Source: Erythrobacter cryptus DSM 12079
Lineage (GTDB): Bacteria > Pseudomonadota > Alphaproteobacteria > Sphingomonadales > Sphingomonadaceae
Assembly (NCBI RefSeq): GCF_000422985.1
Contig: NZ_AUHC01000002.1
Location: forward strand, 62,001 to 126,000
Direction of reading: 5' to 3'
DNA length: 64,000 bases
Both the position numbers and the translations under genes were made by a program. This document shows, one piece after another, positions 44,484 through 61,140 of the stretch (the stretch's first letter is position 1; the number at the start of each line of letters is the position of its first letter). Below the pieces are notes generated by a model that saw only the letters and a program-made list of their open reading frames with translations, did no database searches and had not been told where the DNA came from.

Positions 44484-44867
44484 ATGCTGGCCCGCTTTGG
44501 CCGGTTCGTGCTGACCGGGATCGCAAATTCGCTGGTCGGCTGGGCAGTGATCTTCGCTGGCCTGATGGCGGGTCTGACTGCGGTGGCGGCCAATGTTGCA
44601 GGCTATGGCGTGGGGCTGCTGCTCTCCTTCACGCTCAACCGCCACTATGTCTTTGGGGTGCGCGGTGCCGTTTCGGGCGGTGAGGTGATGCGGTTTCTGG
44701 TGGTGTTCTTCCTCGCCTTCGCGGTCAATCTGGTGGTGCTGCTGGGCAGCGCGTGCGTCTTCGGGCTTTCGCCGGTAATGGCGCAGGTCCCGGCGATTGT
44801 GGCCTATACGGCGGTGTTCTTCCTGCTGTCGCAATTCTTCGTGTTCCGGCGGGCGGACAGCGAATGA
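44484..44867 (+). CDS. GtrA family membrane protein
   Basis: This encodes 127 residues with four membrane helices. The sequence RFGRFVLTGIANSLVGWAVIF at the start and SFTLNRHYVF between helices 2 and 3 are GtrA marks, and the end reads FLLSQFFVFRR. GtrA proteins are thought to flip undecaprenyl-phosphate-linked sugars across the inner membrane for addition to O-antigen or teichoic acids. It follows the GT2 and methyltransferase genes and its stop overlaps the next start as ATGA, so the four genes form one operon. Confidence 0.9.
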   Translation: MLARFGRFVLTGIANSLVGWAVIFAGLMAGLTAVAANVAGYGVGLLLSFTLNRHYVFGVRGAVSGGEVMRFLVVFFLAFAVNLVVLLGSACVFGLSPVMAQVPAIVAYTAVFFLLSQFFVFRRADSE

Positions 44868-46423
44868 CCAGCGCAAGCCACACCGCACACCCGCCGCTGG
44901 CGGGAGAGCCCTGGCGAGCGCTCAAGCTGGAGAGCTGGCCGGCTGTTGCGCTGATCTGCCTCGTGTCGCTTGTGCCGCTGATGGTGGTCGAGATCCCGCC
45001 GCTGGTTGATCTTTATGGCCATATCGGGCGCTATGCGGTGCAGACCGATCTGGCCAACCGGCCCGAACTCCAGCCCTACTATTCCTATGAGTGGCGGCTG
45101 ATCGGCAATCTTGGCGCTGACCTGTTGGTCGAGCTGCTGCACCGCGCGCTTGGGCTCGAAGGCGCGGTGCGCGCGGTGGTGGCGCTCACCCAGTTGCTCG
45201 CCACGCTCGGCATCCTTGCGGTGAGCCGCGCGATCCATGGCCGCATCACCCCCTTTGCCATCGCCGCCCTGCCGCTGATCTACGGCTATCCCTTCAACTA
45301 CGGCTTCATCAATTTCGCCCTCGGCATGGCGCTGGCGCTGCTGGCCTTTGCCGCCTGGGTCAGCTTGCGCGAGCGCGCCCGGCCGCTGGCGGCGGCGCTG
45401 TGGCTGGCCGCGGCAGGGCCGGTGATCTGGGTGTGCCACACCTATGGCTGGGCCTTCCTCGGGCTGATGTGCGGCGCGGCCATGCTGGCGGATGAGGTGG
45501 CCGCGCGCAGCCACCCCTTCACCGCCATCCGCCGCATCCTTGGCGCCTGCGCCCCGCTGCTCTTGCCGCTGGTGCCGATGGTGCTGTGGCGCAGCGAGGT
45601 CGGCCCCGCCTTCACCGGCACCTGGGCGTGGTTCTTCAAGGGTATCTGGCTGATCTCGGCGCTGCGCACCAAGTGGCAGGCCTTCGACCTTGCCTCGCTG
45701 GGCGTGATCGCGGGGCTGATCGTGGCGGCGGTGTTCTATCGCGGCACCGGGTTTGACCGGCGTGTGGCGCTCGCGGCGGCGCTCGCCTTTGCCTGCGTGG
45801 CGGCGCTGCCGATGTATGTGCTCGGCTCGGCCTTTGCCGACATGCGGATGGTGCCTTATGCCTTCATCCTCGCCCTGCTGGCAATCGCCCCGCGGCGCAT
45901 GGGCCCCTGGGGGCGGGCGGTGTTCTGGAGCGTGGCGCTCGGCCTCTTTGCGGTGCGCGCGGTGGGCACCGCGGCGGCCTATGTCGAACAGAACCGCCCG
46001 ATCGCCGCCGCCGTGCCCACGCTCGAGGCGATCCCGCGCGGATCGCGGGTGGCGCTGTTCGTGGTCAATCCCTGCCCGGCCAAGTGGGCGCTGCCGGTGC
46101 TCGATCACCTGGGCGGCCTCGCGCTGGCGCGGCGCAGCGTCTTCATCAACGACCAGTGGTATGGGCCGGGGATGAACCCGCTCTCGATCCATCACCCCAT
46201 CGCCGGGCCCTTTGCCCACGATCCTTCGCAGGTGGTGATCCCCGATGGCTGCCGCCGCAAGAGCCTGCGCCTGCAATTGAGCCGCGCGCTCGCGCTGATG
46301 CCGCGCGCGGCCTTCACCCATGTGTGGATCATCGGCGAGGTGCGCAGCGATCAGCAGCTCCCGCCAGACCTCGTCCCCCTGCCGCACCGTGGCAAGGGCC
46401 TGCTGCTCGCGGTCAGGCGCTGA
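44864..46423 (+). CDS. Large multi-pass membrane protein, probable GT-C-type sugar transferase
   Basis: This encodes 519 residues from the ATG at 44864, overlapping the GtrA stop (ATGA). About ten membrane helices occur between residues 25 and 380. After the first helix there is a loop with EIPPLVDLYGHIGRYAVQ, carrying an Asp where GT-C enzymes keep a catalytic acid. A soluble C-terminal domain of about 130 residues follows (SRVALFVVNPCPAKWALPVLDHL). I do not recognise the exact family. Fourth in a GT2, methyltransferase, GtrA operon, it is the natural candidate to transfer the flipped sugar to its periplasmic acceptor. Its end overlaps convergent gltX by 11 bases. Confidence 0.7.
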   Translation: MTSASHTAHPPLAGEPWRALKLESWPAVALICLVSLVPLMVVEIPPLVDLYGHIGRYAVQTDLANRPELQPYYSYEWRLIGNLGADLLVELLHRALGLEGAVRAVVALTQLLATLGILAVSRAIHGRITPFAIAALPLIYGYPFNYGFINFALGMALALLAFAAWVSLRERARPLAAALWLAAAGPVIWVCHTYGWAFLGLMCGAAMLADEVAARSHPFTAIRRILGACAPLLLPLVPMVLWRSEVGPAFTGTWAWFFKGIWLISALRTKWQAFDLASLGVIAGLIVAAVFYRGTGFDRRVALAAALAFACVAALPMYVLGSAFADMRMVPYAFILALLAIAPRRMGPWGRAVFWSVALGLFAVRAVGTAAAYVEQNRPIAAAVPTLEAIPRGSRVALFVVNPCPAKWALPVLDHLGGLALARRSVFINDQWYGPGMNPLSIHHPIAGPFAHDPSQVVIPDGCRRKSLRLQLSRALALMPRAAFTHVWIIGEVRSDQQLPPDLVPLPHRGKGLLLAVRR

Positions 46424-47786
46424 TCCCGGCGGCGCGCGCCAGCCGCGCGCGGGCCTCGGCCTCGCCGATCAGCGGCAAGAGCTCGGCCATGTCCGGCCCG
46501 TGATCGCGCCCGGTGAGCGCAAGGCGCAGCGGCAGGAACAGCGCGCGGCCCTTGCGCCCGGTGGCGTCTTTCAGCGCCGCGGTAAGGCTTGCCCAGGGGG
46601 CATCGTCCCAGACGAGCAGGCGCGCGGCCTCGGCCAGGAAGGCCTGGTCTTCCGGGCTGAAGGGCGGCGGGGTGACAGGGCCGGTGACCACCGCCCACCA
46701 TTCGGCCGCCTCGCTTAGCCGCGAAAGATTGGGGCGGATGGCGTGCCAGCCGGCGGCATCCATGCCTTGGGGCAAGCGGGCCGCGACGGCCTCATAGGGC
46801 AGCTGGTGGATGATCGCGGCATTGAGCCGTTCGAGCTCGGCCTCGTCGAACCGCGCGGGCGCGCGCCCGAAATGGGCAAGGTCAAAGCTGGCGATGAGCG
46901 CGGCGCGATCGACGATCGGCTCAATCGGGAGCGCGGTGCCCAGCCGGGCGAGCAGGGCGATGATCGCCTCGGGCTCGATGCCCTGGGCGCGAAAGGCATC
47001 GCAGCCGAGCGCGCCAAGGCGCTTCGACAGCTTGCCCTCGCGTCCCACCAGCAGCGCCATGTGGGCAAAGGCGGGCAGCGCCGGGGGCTTGCCCGCGCCC
47101 GCGCCCTCGCCAAAGCCTGCGGCGATGAGCGCGGTGAAGATCTGGAGCTGCACCGCGGTATTGGAGACATGGTCCTCACCGCGCAGCACCTGGCTCACCC
47201 CCATGTCGAGATCGTCCACAGCGCTCGGCAGCATGTAGAGCCACGAGCCATCGGCGCGCCGGATCACCGGATCGGAAAGCTGCGCCGGATCAAACCGCTG
47301 CGGCCCGCGGATGCCATCCTGCCAGGCGATCGGCGCGTCATGATCGAGCAGGAAGCGCCAGTGCGGCTGGTTCCCGGCGGCCTCATGGGCGGCGCGCTCG
47401 GCGGCGGTGAGCCTGAGCGCGGCGCGATCATAGATCGGCGGCAGCCCGCGCGAGAGCGCGATCTTGCGCTTGATCTCCAGCTCCTGCGCGGTTTCGTAGC
47501 ACGGGTAGATGCGCCCCGCCGCGCGCAATGCATCAAAAGCCGCCTCGTAGCGCGCGATCCGGGCCGACTGGCGCTCCTCGGCATCCCAGGTGAGGCCGAG
47601 CCAGGCGAGATCCGCGCGGATCGCCTCGGCATATTCCTCGCGGCTGCGCGCGGCATCGGTGTCGTCGATGCGCAGGATGAAGCGCCCGCCCCCCTTTCTT
47701 GCCAGCAGCCAGTTGTGGAGCGCCGTGCGGATATTGCCGACATGCAGGCGGCCGGTGGGCGAGGGGGCAAAGCGGGTGGTGATCAT
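46413..47786 (-). CDS. gltX: Glutamyl-tRNA synthetase
   Basis: GltX charges tRNA(Glu), and tRNA(Gln) when GatCAB is present (EC 6.1.1.17). I chose the ATG at 47786 (MITTRFAPSPTGRLHVGNIRTAL), giving 457 residues. Motifs are the HIGH-type LHVGNIR and KLSKR in GREGKLSKRLGALG; the binding region GEDHVSNTAVQLQ is also present. The anticodon domain is of normal size. Many alphaproteobacteria carry two gltX genes that divide tRNA(Glu) and tRNA(Gln); I cannot tell which one this is. The window also has the truncated paralogue gluQ at 6.9 kb. Its 3' end overlaps the convergent membrane protein gene. Confidence 0.95.
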   Translation of the reverse strand: MITTRFAPSPTGRLHVGNIRTALHNWLLARKGGGRFILRIDDTDAARSREEYAEAIRADLAWLGLTWDAEERQSARIARYEAAFDALRAAGRIYPCYETAQELEIKRKIALSRGLPPIYDRAALRLTAAERAAHEAAGNQPHWRFLLDHDAPIAWQDGIRGPQRFDPAQLSDPVIRRADGSWLYMLPSAVDDLDMGVSQVLRGEDHVSNTAVQLQIFTALIAAGFGEGAGAGKPPALPAFAHMALLVGREGKLSKRLGALGCDAFRAQGIEPEAIIALLARLGTALPIEPIVDRAALIASFDLAHFGRAPARFDEAELERLNAAIIHQLPYEAVAARLPQGMDAAGWHAIRPNLSRLSEAAEWWAVVTGPVTPPPFSPEDQAFLAEAARLLVWDDAPWASLTAALKDATGRKGRALFLPLRLALTGRDHGPDMAELLPLIGEAEARARLARAAGISA

Positions 47787-47826
47787 GCCCGGCGCGGTAG
47801 TGCGCCGCGGCCCTGCCGGCAAGGCA

Positions 47827-48267
47827 TCAGGCCGCGCGCCACTCCGCCGCGGCGAGCGCGAGGCTCGCCTCCCACAGGCGCACCATGCGCTCGGGCCGCA
47901 CCAAGCCGGCAAGCGCGGCCTCGAACCCCACCCGATCACCCCGCGCCGCGGCATCGACAAAGGCGCCGATGGTGGCCTCATCGTGGCTCATCAGGCGGCA
48001 GCAGAAGCGGCTGACATGAATCGCCTCGGGCCAGCTCGCCGAGATCGCCTGGGCGAGGATCAGTGCCTTGGCCGCGATCTCGACCCCGCCCAGCCGGGCC
48101 GCGAGTTCGGGCACCGGATCGCGCCCCAGCCGCTCGTGCAGCGCGATCAGGCGCAGGGCATGGACGAAGCGCCCGCCGATCGGGCCGAGCGCATCGACCC
48201 GCGGCGGGACGGCGAGCGCGGCGATCAGCTTGCGGGATGCGGCGGAAGGGGCGTTGTCAGGGGTCAT
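47827..48267 (-). CDS. Unrecognised small soluble protein
   Basis: This encodes 146 residues with no signal peptide or membrane helix. It looks all-helical: RFVHALRLIALHERLGRDPVPELAARLGGVEIAAKALILAQAISASWPEA and then VSRFCCRLMSHDEATIGAFVDAAARGDRVGFEAALAGLVRPERMVRLWEA. A CC pair occurs near residue 90. I recognise no family. It lies on the same strand as, and about 40 bases before, gltX, and 180 bases after the rpoC terminator, so it is probably transcribed with gltX. Confidence 0.6.
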   Translation of the reverse strand: MTPDNAPSAASRKLIAALAVPPRVDALGPIGGRFVHALRLIALHERLGRDPVPELAARLGGVEIAAKALILAQAISASWPEAIHVSRFCCRLMSHDEATIGAFVDAAARGDRVGFEAALAGLVRPERMVRLWEASLALAAAEWRAA

Positions 48268-48369
48268 CCGGCCTCGCTCGAGATCACAAGGGGGGTGGGT
48301 TGCTTGGCCCTTGTATCAAGCTGCGAGTGATTTGCAATAGCGATTCTTGGTCAGCGCGGTGACCCATGC

Positions 48370-48403
48370 AAAAGCCCCGCCGGAGCAGGTGCTCCGGCGG
48401 GGC
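48370..48403 (-). terminator. Intrinsic terminator after rpoC
   Basis: A perfect 13-bp stem (arms 48391-48403 and 48374-48386, loop AGGT on the plus strand) is followed on the minus strand by CTTTTGC. It lies 40 bases after the rpoC stop and ends the rpoBC transcript. Confidence 0.85.
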
Positions 48404-48443
48404 CTACGCTCGATTGCGGGGCAAGCGCCCCGGCGGCCTGCTG

Positions 48444-52739
<4,296 letters not shown>

Positions 52740-52808
52740 GACTGTGTTCCCTTAGGGGGGATGAAGGGCAGGGGAGGCGATGGACGGGGGCGCGGGTGCC
52801 CCCGGCCC

Positions 52809-57014
<4,206 letters not shown>

Positions 57015-57260
57015 GGAGGAAAGGGCCTCTTTGCTGGGCCACGCGAGAGAGGGCCCTCGCGCGGACGGGAAAACGCTGAATGCTCGTCACGCGCGAGAAA
57101 AGCCGCCCAAGCCGACGCCCTCAAAGCCGCAAGGCGCGCCCGGCCCATGGGGCCAGCCGCCTGCAGCATCCTGTCGTCGCGAGATCGGCGTGCCGCCGCC
57201 TCCATCCTGAAGCCGATCCCCGCGCATGAATCGGCCCTGCTCGAGGCGGGCGAGCGCGTG

Positions 57261-57289
57261 CATCTAGGAGCCGCGCCGCCCCCTGTCAA
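57261..57289 (-). promoter_or_regulatory. Probable rpoBC promoter
   Basis: On the minus strand TTGACA (57289-57284, perfect -35) and TAGATG (57266-57261) are separated by 17 bases. This would give a leader of about 240 bases before rpoB. It explains how rpoBC is transcribed without the rplJL promoter. Confidence 0.6.
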
Positions 57290-57332
57290 TGCGCTGCCGG
57301 TGCGCCGATCCGGCGGCAACGGTGCAATCTGC

Positions 57333-57654
57333 TTGACTCCTGCCGCCGATCGCCTAAGGGAGCGCCCCGTCCGGCGGGCCACCAGGCCCATGCCGGCCAT
57401 CCGTCCGAGACCGCTGGTGCAGGCTCGCCTGCTTAATCTTCCAGCCTAGACGGGGAAACGAGATTTGCCGGCTGCCCCTGGCGGGCACGCCGCGCGTGCC
57501 TGATGGCACACCCTCCTTCCCTATCGACGGACCAGCCCGTGCCGGGTGCCTTGGGGCCCCGGCATGGACAAACCCCCGCCCGTGCGGGGGCAATCGAAGC
57601 CGGTCGCGCCCGGGGAGCCATTCCCGTGCGCGATCACATGTGAAGGAGTATGGC
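57333..57654 (+). promoter_or_regulatory. rplJ leader with candidate -35 and hairpins
   Basis: A TTGACT at 57333-57338 points rightward, but the -10 that follows (around CCTAAGGG) is weak. Two hairpins lie nearer rplJ: TGCCGGG/CCCGGCA (57540-57546 with 57558-57564) and CCCCCGC/GCGGGGG (57573-57579 with 57584-57590), neither followed by a T run. L10 leaders of this kind usually bind the L10-L12 complex for feedback control; that role is inferred. The rest of the 640-base rpoB-rplJ gap shows no gene. Confidence 0.45.
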
Positions 57655-58167
57655 ATGGATCGTTCGCAGAAAGCCGAAGCGGTCGCCCAGCTCAATGCGG
57701 TCTTCAACGAGGTCGGCGTGGTGGTCGTCACCCGCAACCTCGGCATGACGGTGGCTCAGTCCACCGAACTGCGCGGCAAGATGCGCGAAGCTGGCGCGGC
57801 CTACAAGGTCGCGAAGAACCGTCTCGCCAAGCTCGCCCTTCAAGACACCGCCTATGTCGGGCTGAGTGACATGCTCACCGGCCCGGTCGGGCTGGCCTGG
57901 TCGAAGGACCCGGTCGCGGCTGCCAAGGCCGCTGTCGATTTCGCCAAGTCGAACGACAAGCTCGAGATCGTCGGCGGGGCGATGGGTTCGGTGGTGCTCG
58001 ATGAAGCCGGGATCAAGGCGCTCGCCTCGATGCCGAGCCTCGACGAGCTGCGCGCCAAGCTCATCGGCCTGGTCAATGCCCCGGCGACCAAGATCGCCCA
58101 GGTGGTGACCGCGCCGGCCGCCAAGGTTGCCCGGGTGTTTGCCGCCTATGCGGACAAGGCCGCTTAA
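57655..58167 (+). CDS. rplJ: 50S ribosomal protein L10
   Basis: L10 anchors the L7/L12 dimers of the ribosomal stalk. The 170 residues from the ATG at 57655 (MDRSQKAEAVAQLNAVFNEVG) include the RNA-binding part MREAGAAYKVAKNRLAKLAL and the C-terminal helix that holds L12 dimers (AYADKAA end). AAGGAG lies seven bases before the ATG; the longer upstream frame is leader RNA. The order rplJ-rplL is normal, but rpoBC, which should follow rplL, lies behind it on the other strand. Confidence 0.96.
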   Translation: MDRSQKAEAVAQLNAVFNEVGVVVVTRNLGMTVAQSTELRGKMREAGAAYKVAKNRLAKLALQDTAYVGLSDMLTGPVGLAWSKDPVAAAKAAVDFAKSNDKLEIVGGAMGSVVLDEAGIKALASMPSLDELRAKLIGLVNAPATKIAQVVTAPAAKVARVFAAYADKAA

Positions 58168-58238
58168 GAGACGTTTTTCGCCAGACGAAACAATCTGTTG
58201 GGGCCAATAAGCCCCGCCACAATCAGGAGTGAACCATC

Positions 58239-58622
58239 ATGGCCGATATTGCCAAGCTTGTTGAAGAACTCTCGCAGCTGACCGTGCTCGAAGCTGCCGA
58301 ACTCGCCAAGGCCCTCGAAGAAGCCTGGGGCGTCTCCGCTGCGGCGGCGGTCGCCGTGGCTGCGGTGCCGGGCGGCGGTGCCGGCGGCGATGCCCCGGCG
58401 GCCGAGGAGCAGACCGAATTCGACGTCATCCTCACCGGCGACGGCGGCAAGAAGATCCAGGTGATCAAGGAAGTCCGCGCCATCACCGGCCTCGGCCTGA
58501 CGGAAGCCAAGACCCTGGTCGAATCCGCGCCCAAGGCGATCAAGGAAGGCGTCTCCAAGGCCGAAGCCGAAGAGATCAAGAAGAAGATCGAGGAAGCCGG
58601 CGGCACCGTCGAGCTCAAGTAA
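58239..58622 (+). CDS. rplL: 50S ribosomal protein L7/L12
   Basis: L12 forms the mobile stalk that recruits translation factors. The 127 residues have the dimerisation helices [29 protein letters not shown], an Ala/Gly hinge (about 40-55) and the globular domain with [28 protein letters not shown] and [26 protein letters not shown] precedes the ATG. It is followed by an intrinsic terminator, so the rightward unit ends here. Confidence 0.97.
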   Translation: MADIAKLVEELSQLTVLEAAELAKALEEAWGVSAAAAVAVAAVPGGGAGGDAPAAEEQTEFDVILTGDGGKKIQVIKEVRAITGLGLTEAKTLVESAPKAIKEGVSKAEAEEIKKKIEEAGGTVELK

Positions 58623-58661
58623 GCGCACGCGCGCCGATCTTCCGATCGCGCCATTCGAACA

Positions 58662-58694
58662 AGGGCGGTGCCAGGGCTGGCGCCGCCCTTTTTC
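58662..58694 (+). terminator. Intrinsic terminator after rplL
   Basis: AAGGGCGGTGCC (58662-58673) and GGCGCCGCCCTT (58680-58691) pair with one mismatch around a six-base loop, followed by TTTTT to 58694. It closes the rplJL unit and confirms that no RNA polymerase gene follows it. Confidence 0.85.
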
Positions 58695-58795
58695 ATGCGC
58701 CCCGTCCGGGCAATCTCGCGGGCAATCGGGCTTGCCCGCGCCCGGGCGCACCTCTAGGGCGGTCGGCCCGCCGCGGCGCGGGCGATGGAACGATC

Positions 58796-60193
58796 ATGCA
58801 ACAGGCCCACATCACAAGGCGGCCCGGCTGGGCCCGGGAACTGCGCGCCACGCTGGGGCTGGCAGGGCCGCTGGCGGCGGCCAACCTGCTGCAGATGCTC
58901 ACCTATGCGATCGACGTGATCTTCATCGCCCGGCTGGGCGAGGCGCAGCTGGCTGCCTCGGCGCTGGCGGTCTCGCTGTTCGGGCTGGTGCTGTGGGCGC
59001 TCTCGGGGCTTGCGGGGGCGGTGGCGCCGCTGATCGCCGAGGCGCTCGGCGCGCATGCCCCGGCGCTGCGGCAGGTGCGCCGGGCGGTGCGCATGGCGCT
59101 GTGGCTGGCGCTGATCGCCGGGATCGCCGGCACGATTGTGTGCCTGATGCTCGATCCGATCATGCAGCTCACCGGCCAGCAGCAAGAGATCCGCACGCTC
59201 GCGAACAGTTACAACAATGTGCTGGTGTTCTCGATGGTGCCGATGCTGGTGTGCTCGGTGCTGCGCAATTTCGTCTCGGCGCTGGGCCGGCCGATCTTTG
59301 CCACCGCGATCACCGGCCTCGGCATCTTCGTCAATGCGCTTGCCAATTATGCCTTCATCTTCGGGCATTTGGGCGCGCCGGCTCTGGGCCTTCCCGGCGC
59401 CGCGGTGGCCACGGTGATCACCACGCTGTTTACGCTTGCGGCCTATGTCTGCGCGATCCGGCTTGATCGGCGGCTGGCGCGCTATCACGTTTTCGGGCGG
59501 CTGTGGGTGCCCGATTGGCCGCGCTTCCGGCAGATCGTCCGCATCGGCCTACCGATCGCGCTCACCATCACCGCCGAGGCCGGGATCTTCGGCGCTGCGG
59601 CCTTCCTGATGGGGCGCTTCGGCGCAGCCGAGCTTGCCGGGCACACTGTGGCGCTGCAACTGGCCAGCCTTGCCTTCCAGGTGCCCTTCGGGGTGGGGCA
59701 GGCCGCGGCGATCCGGGTCGGCTATTTCCACGGCGCGCGCGATCCTGCCGGGGTGGCGCGCGCGGGCTGGGTGGCGCTGGCGATCGGCGCCGGCTTCATG
59801 GCGATGACTGCCGCGGCGATGATCCTCGCGCCCGAACTGCTGCTGCGCATCTATGTCGATCCCGATGCCCCGGCCAATGCCGCGCTGGTGGGCTTTGCGC
59901 TGCAATATCTGGTGCTTGCCGCGATCTTCCAGCTCGCCGATGGGGTGCAGGCGGTGGCGGCCGGTGCGCTGAGGGGCCTGCAGGACACGCGCGTGCCGAT
60001 GTGGATCGCCATTGCGAGCTACTGGGTGCCGGGGATCGGCCTTGCGCTGGGGCTGGGCTTTCTCACCCCGCTTCAAGGCACGGGGGTTTGGATCGGGCTG
60101 GCAGGCGGGCTGTTCTGCGCCGCGGCGGGGCTGTTGTGGCGCTGGCACCGGCGCGAGGCGCTGGGGCTGACCCGCGCCGCGCTGCCCGCCTAG
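58796..60193 (+). CDS. MATE family efflux transporter
   Basis: This encodes 465 residues in twelve membrane helices arranged as two homologous halves. The N-terminal half has LRATLGLAGPLAAANLLQMLTYAIDVIFIARLGEAQLAASAL, typical of NorM-like proteins, and the second half begins near VRIGLPIALTITAEAGIFGAAAFLMGRFG. Conserved motifs GVGQAAAIRVGYFHGARD and QAVAAGALRGLQDTRVPM are present. Such proteins export cationic drugs or dyes in exchange for Na+ or H+; the substrate here is unknown. The gene is monocistronic. Its TAG shares CTAG with the convergent MscS gene. Confidence 0.92.
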   Translation: MQQAHITRRPGWARELRATLGLAGPLAAANLLQMLTYAIDVIFIARLGEAQLAASALAVSLFGLVLWALSGLAGAVAPLIAEALGAHAPALRQVRRAVRMALWLALIAGIAGTIVCLMLDPIMQLTGQQQEIRTLANSYNNVLVFSMVPMLVCSVLRNFVSALGRPIFATAITGLGIFVNALANYAFIFGHLGAPALGLPGAAVATVITTLFTLAAYVCAIRLDRRLARYHVFGRLWVPDWPRFRQIVRIGLPIALTITAEAGIFGAAAFLMGRFGAAELAGHTVALQLASLAFQVPFGVGQAAAIRVGYFHGARDPAGVARAGWVALAIGAGFMAMTAAAMILAPELLLRIYVDPDAPANAALVGFALQYLVLAAIFQLADGVQAVAAGALRGLQDTRVPMWIAIASYWVPGIGLALGLGFLTPLQGTGVWIGLAGGLFCAAAGLLWRWHRREALGLTRAALPA

Positions 60194-61071
60194 CCGCGCG
60201 CCGGGAGCGTGCGCACTTCGCGCTGGGGGAAGGGGATGGTGAGGCCGACCTCGGCAAAGCGGGTCTTGGCCGCCTCGGTCAGCGCCCAGGACAGGGCCAG
60301 CCAGTCCTCGGTCTTGCACCACACCCTGAGGCCCATCGTCACCGCGCTGTCTGCCAGCGCGGCCACAAACGCCACCGGCTCCGGATCGGCCAGCACCCGC
60401 GCATCGGCCCGGGCCAGCGCCAGAAGTTCGGCGCGCGCCTGTTCGATGCTGTCGGAGTAGGCGATCCCGATCAGCAGTTCAAAGCGCCGGGTGGGCATCC
60501 GGGTGAAATTGACCACCGGCTTGTTCCACAGCTCGTTGTTGGGCACCATCACGAACAGGCCATCGAGCTGGACGATCTCGGTGGTGAACAGCCCGATCGC
60601 CTGCACCGTGCCGTTGACGGTGCCCGCGCTGATCGTCTCGCCGACGCGAAACGGGCGCTGGATCAGGATCATCACCCCGGCCGCGACATTGCTGAGCGTG
60701 CCCTGAAGCGCGAGGCCCACCGCCAGCGCCAGCCCGCCGAGCGCAGCGATGATGCTGGTGGTCTCGACCCCGAACTGGGTCAGCACCGTCACGCCCACCA
60801 CCACCCACAGGGCATAGCGGATGATGTTGCTGAGGAACCTGGCGACGGTGGGCTCGATCCGCTCGGAACGGGTGAGCGCGCGGTCGGCCCAGCGCCCGAG
60901 CAGGCGGGCGAGGATCACCCCGATGATGAGCACCGCCAGCGCCCCGGCAAGGTGGGCAAGGTTGGTCTTCAGCCACAGCCAGGCCTCGGCGGCTAGGTTG
61001 ATCTCGTCCCCGAGACTGGCGGCGAGCTTGGGGGGCAGCTTGGCGGAAGGGGCAGTCAACAAGGGCCTCAC
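60190..61071 (-). CDS. MscS-type mechanosensitive channel
   Basis: This encodes 293 residues, the size of small MscS. Three membrane helices at the N-terminus end in the pore helix with SIIAALGGLALAVGLALQGTLSNVAAGVMILIQRPFRVGE, which has the Gly/Ala packing and the family motif. The cytoplasmic part (beta domain with VNGTVQAIGLFTTEIVQLDG and VPNNELWNKPVVNFTR) ends in IPFPQREVRTL, the normal MscS end. The channel opens under membrane tension and releases solutes on hypo-osmotic shock. It is in the same orientation as, and 70 bases after, the DUF2853-OmpA gene. Confidence 0.93.
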   Translation of the reverse strand: MRPLLTAPSAKLPPKLAASLGDEINLAAEAWLWLKTNLAHLAGALAVLIIGVILARLLGRWADRALTRSERIEPTVARFLSNIIRYALWVVVGVTVLTQFGVETTSIIAALGGLALAVGLALQGTLSNVAAGVMILIQRPFRVGETISAGTVNGTVQAIGLFTTEIVQLDGLFVMVPNNELWNKPVVNFTRMPTRRFELLIGIAYSDSIEQARAELLALARADARVLADPEPVAFVAALADSAVTMGLRVWCKTEDWLALSWALTEAAKTRFAEVGLTIPFPQREVRTLPARG

Positions 61072-61140
61072 AAGATGGAGCGCGCAGCGGCCCCGCCGCC
61101 TGGCAGGGACGCCGCACGCAGGATGACGCTTGCGCCGGGC

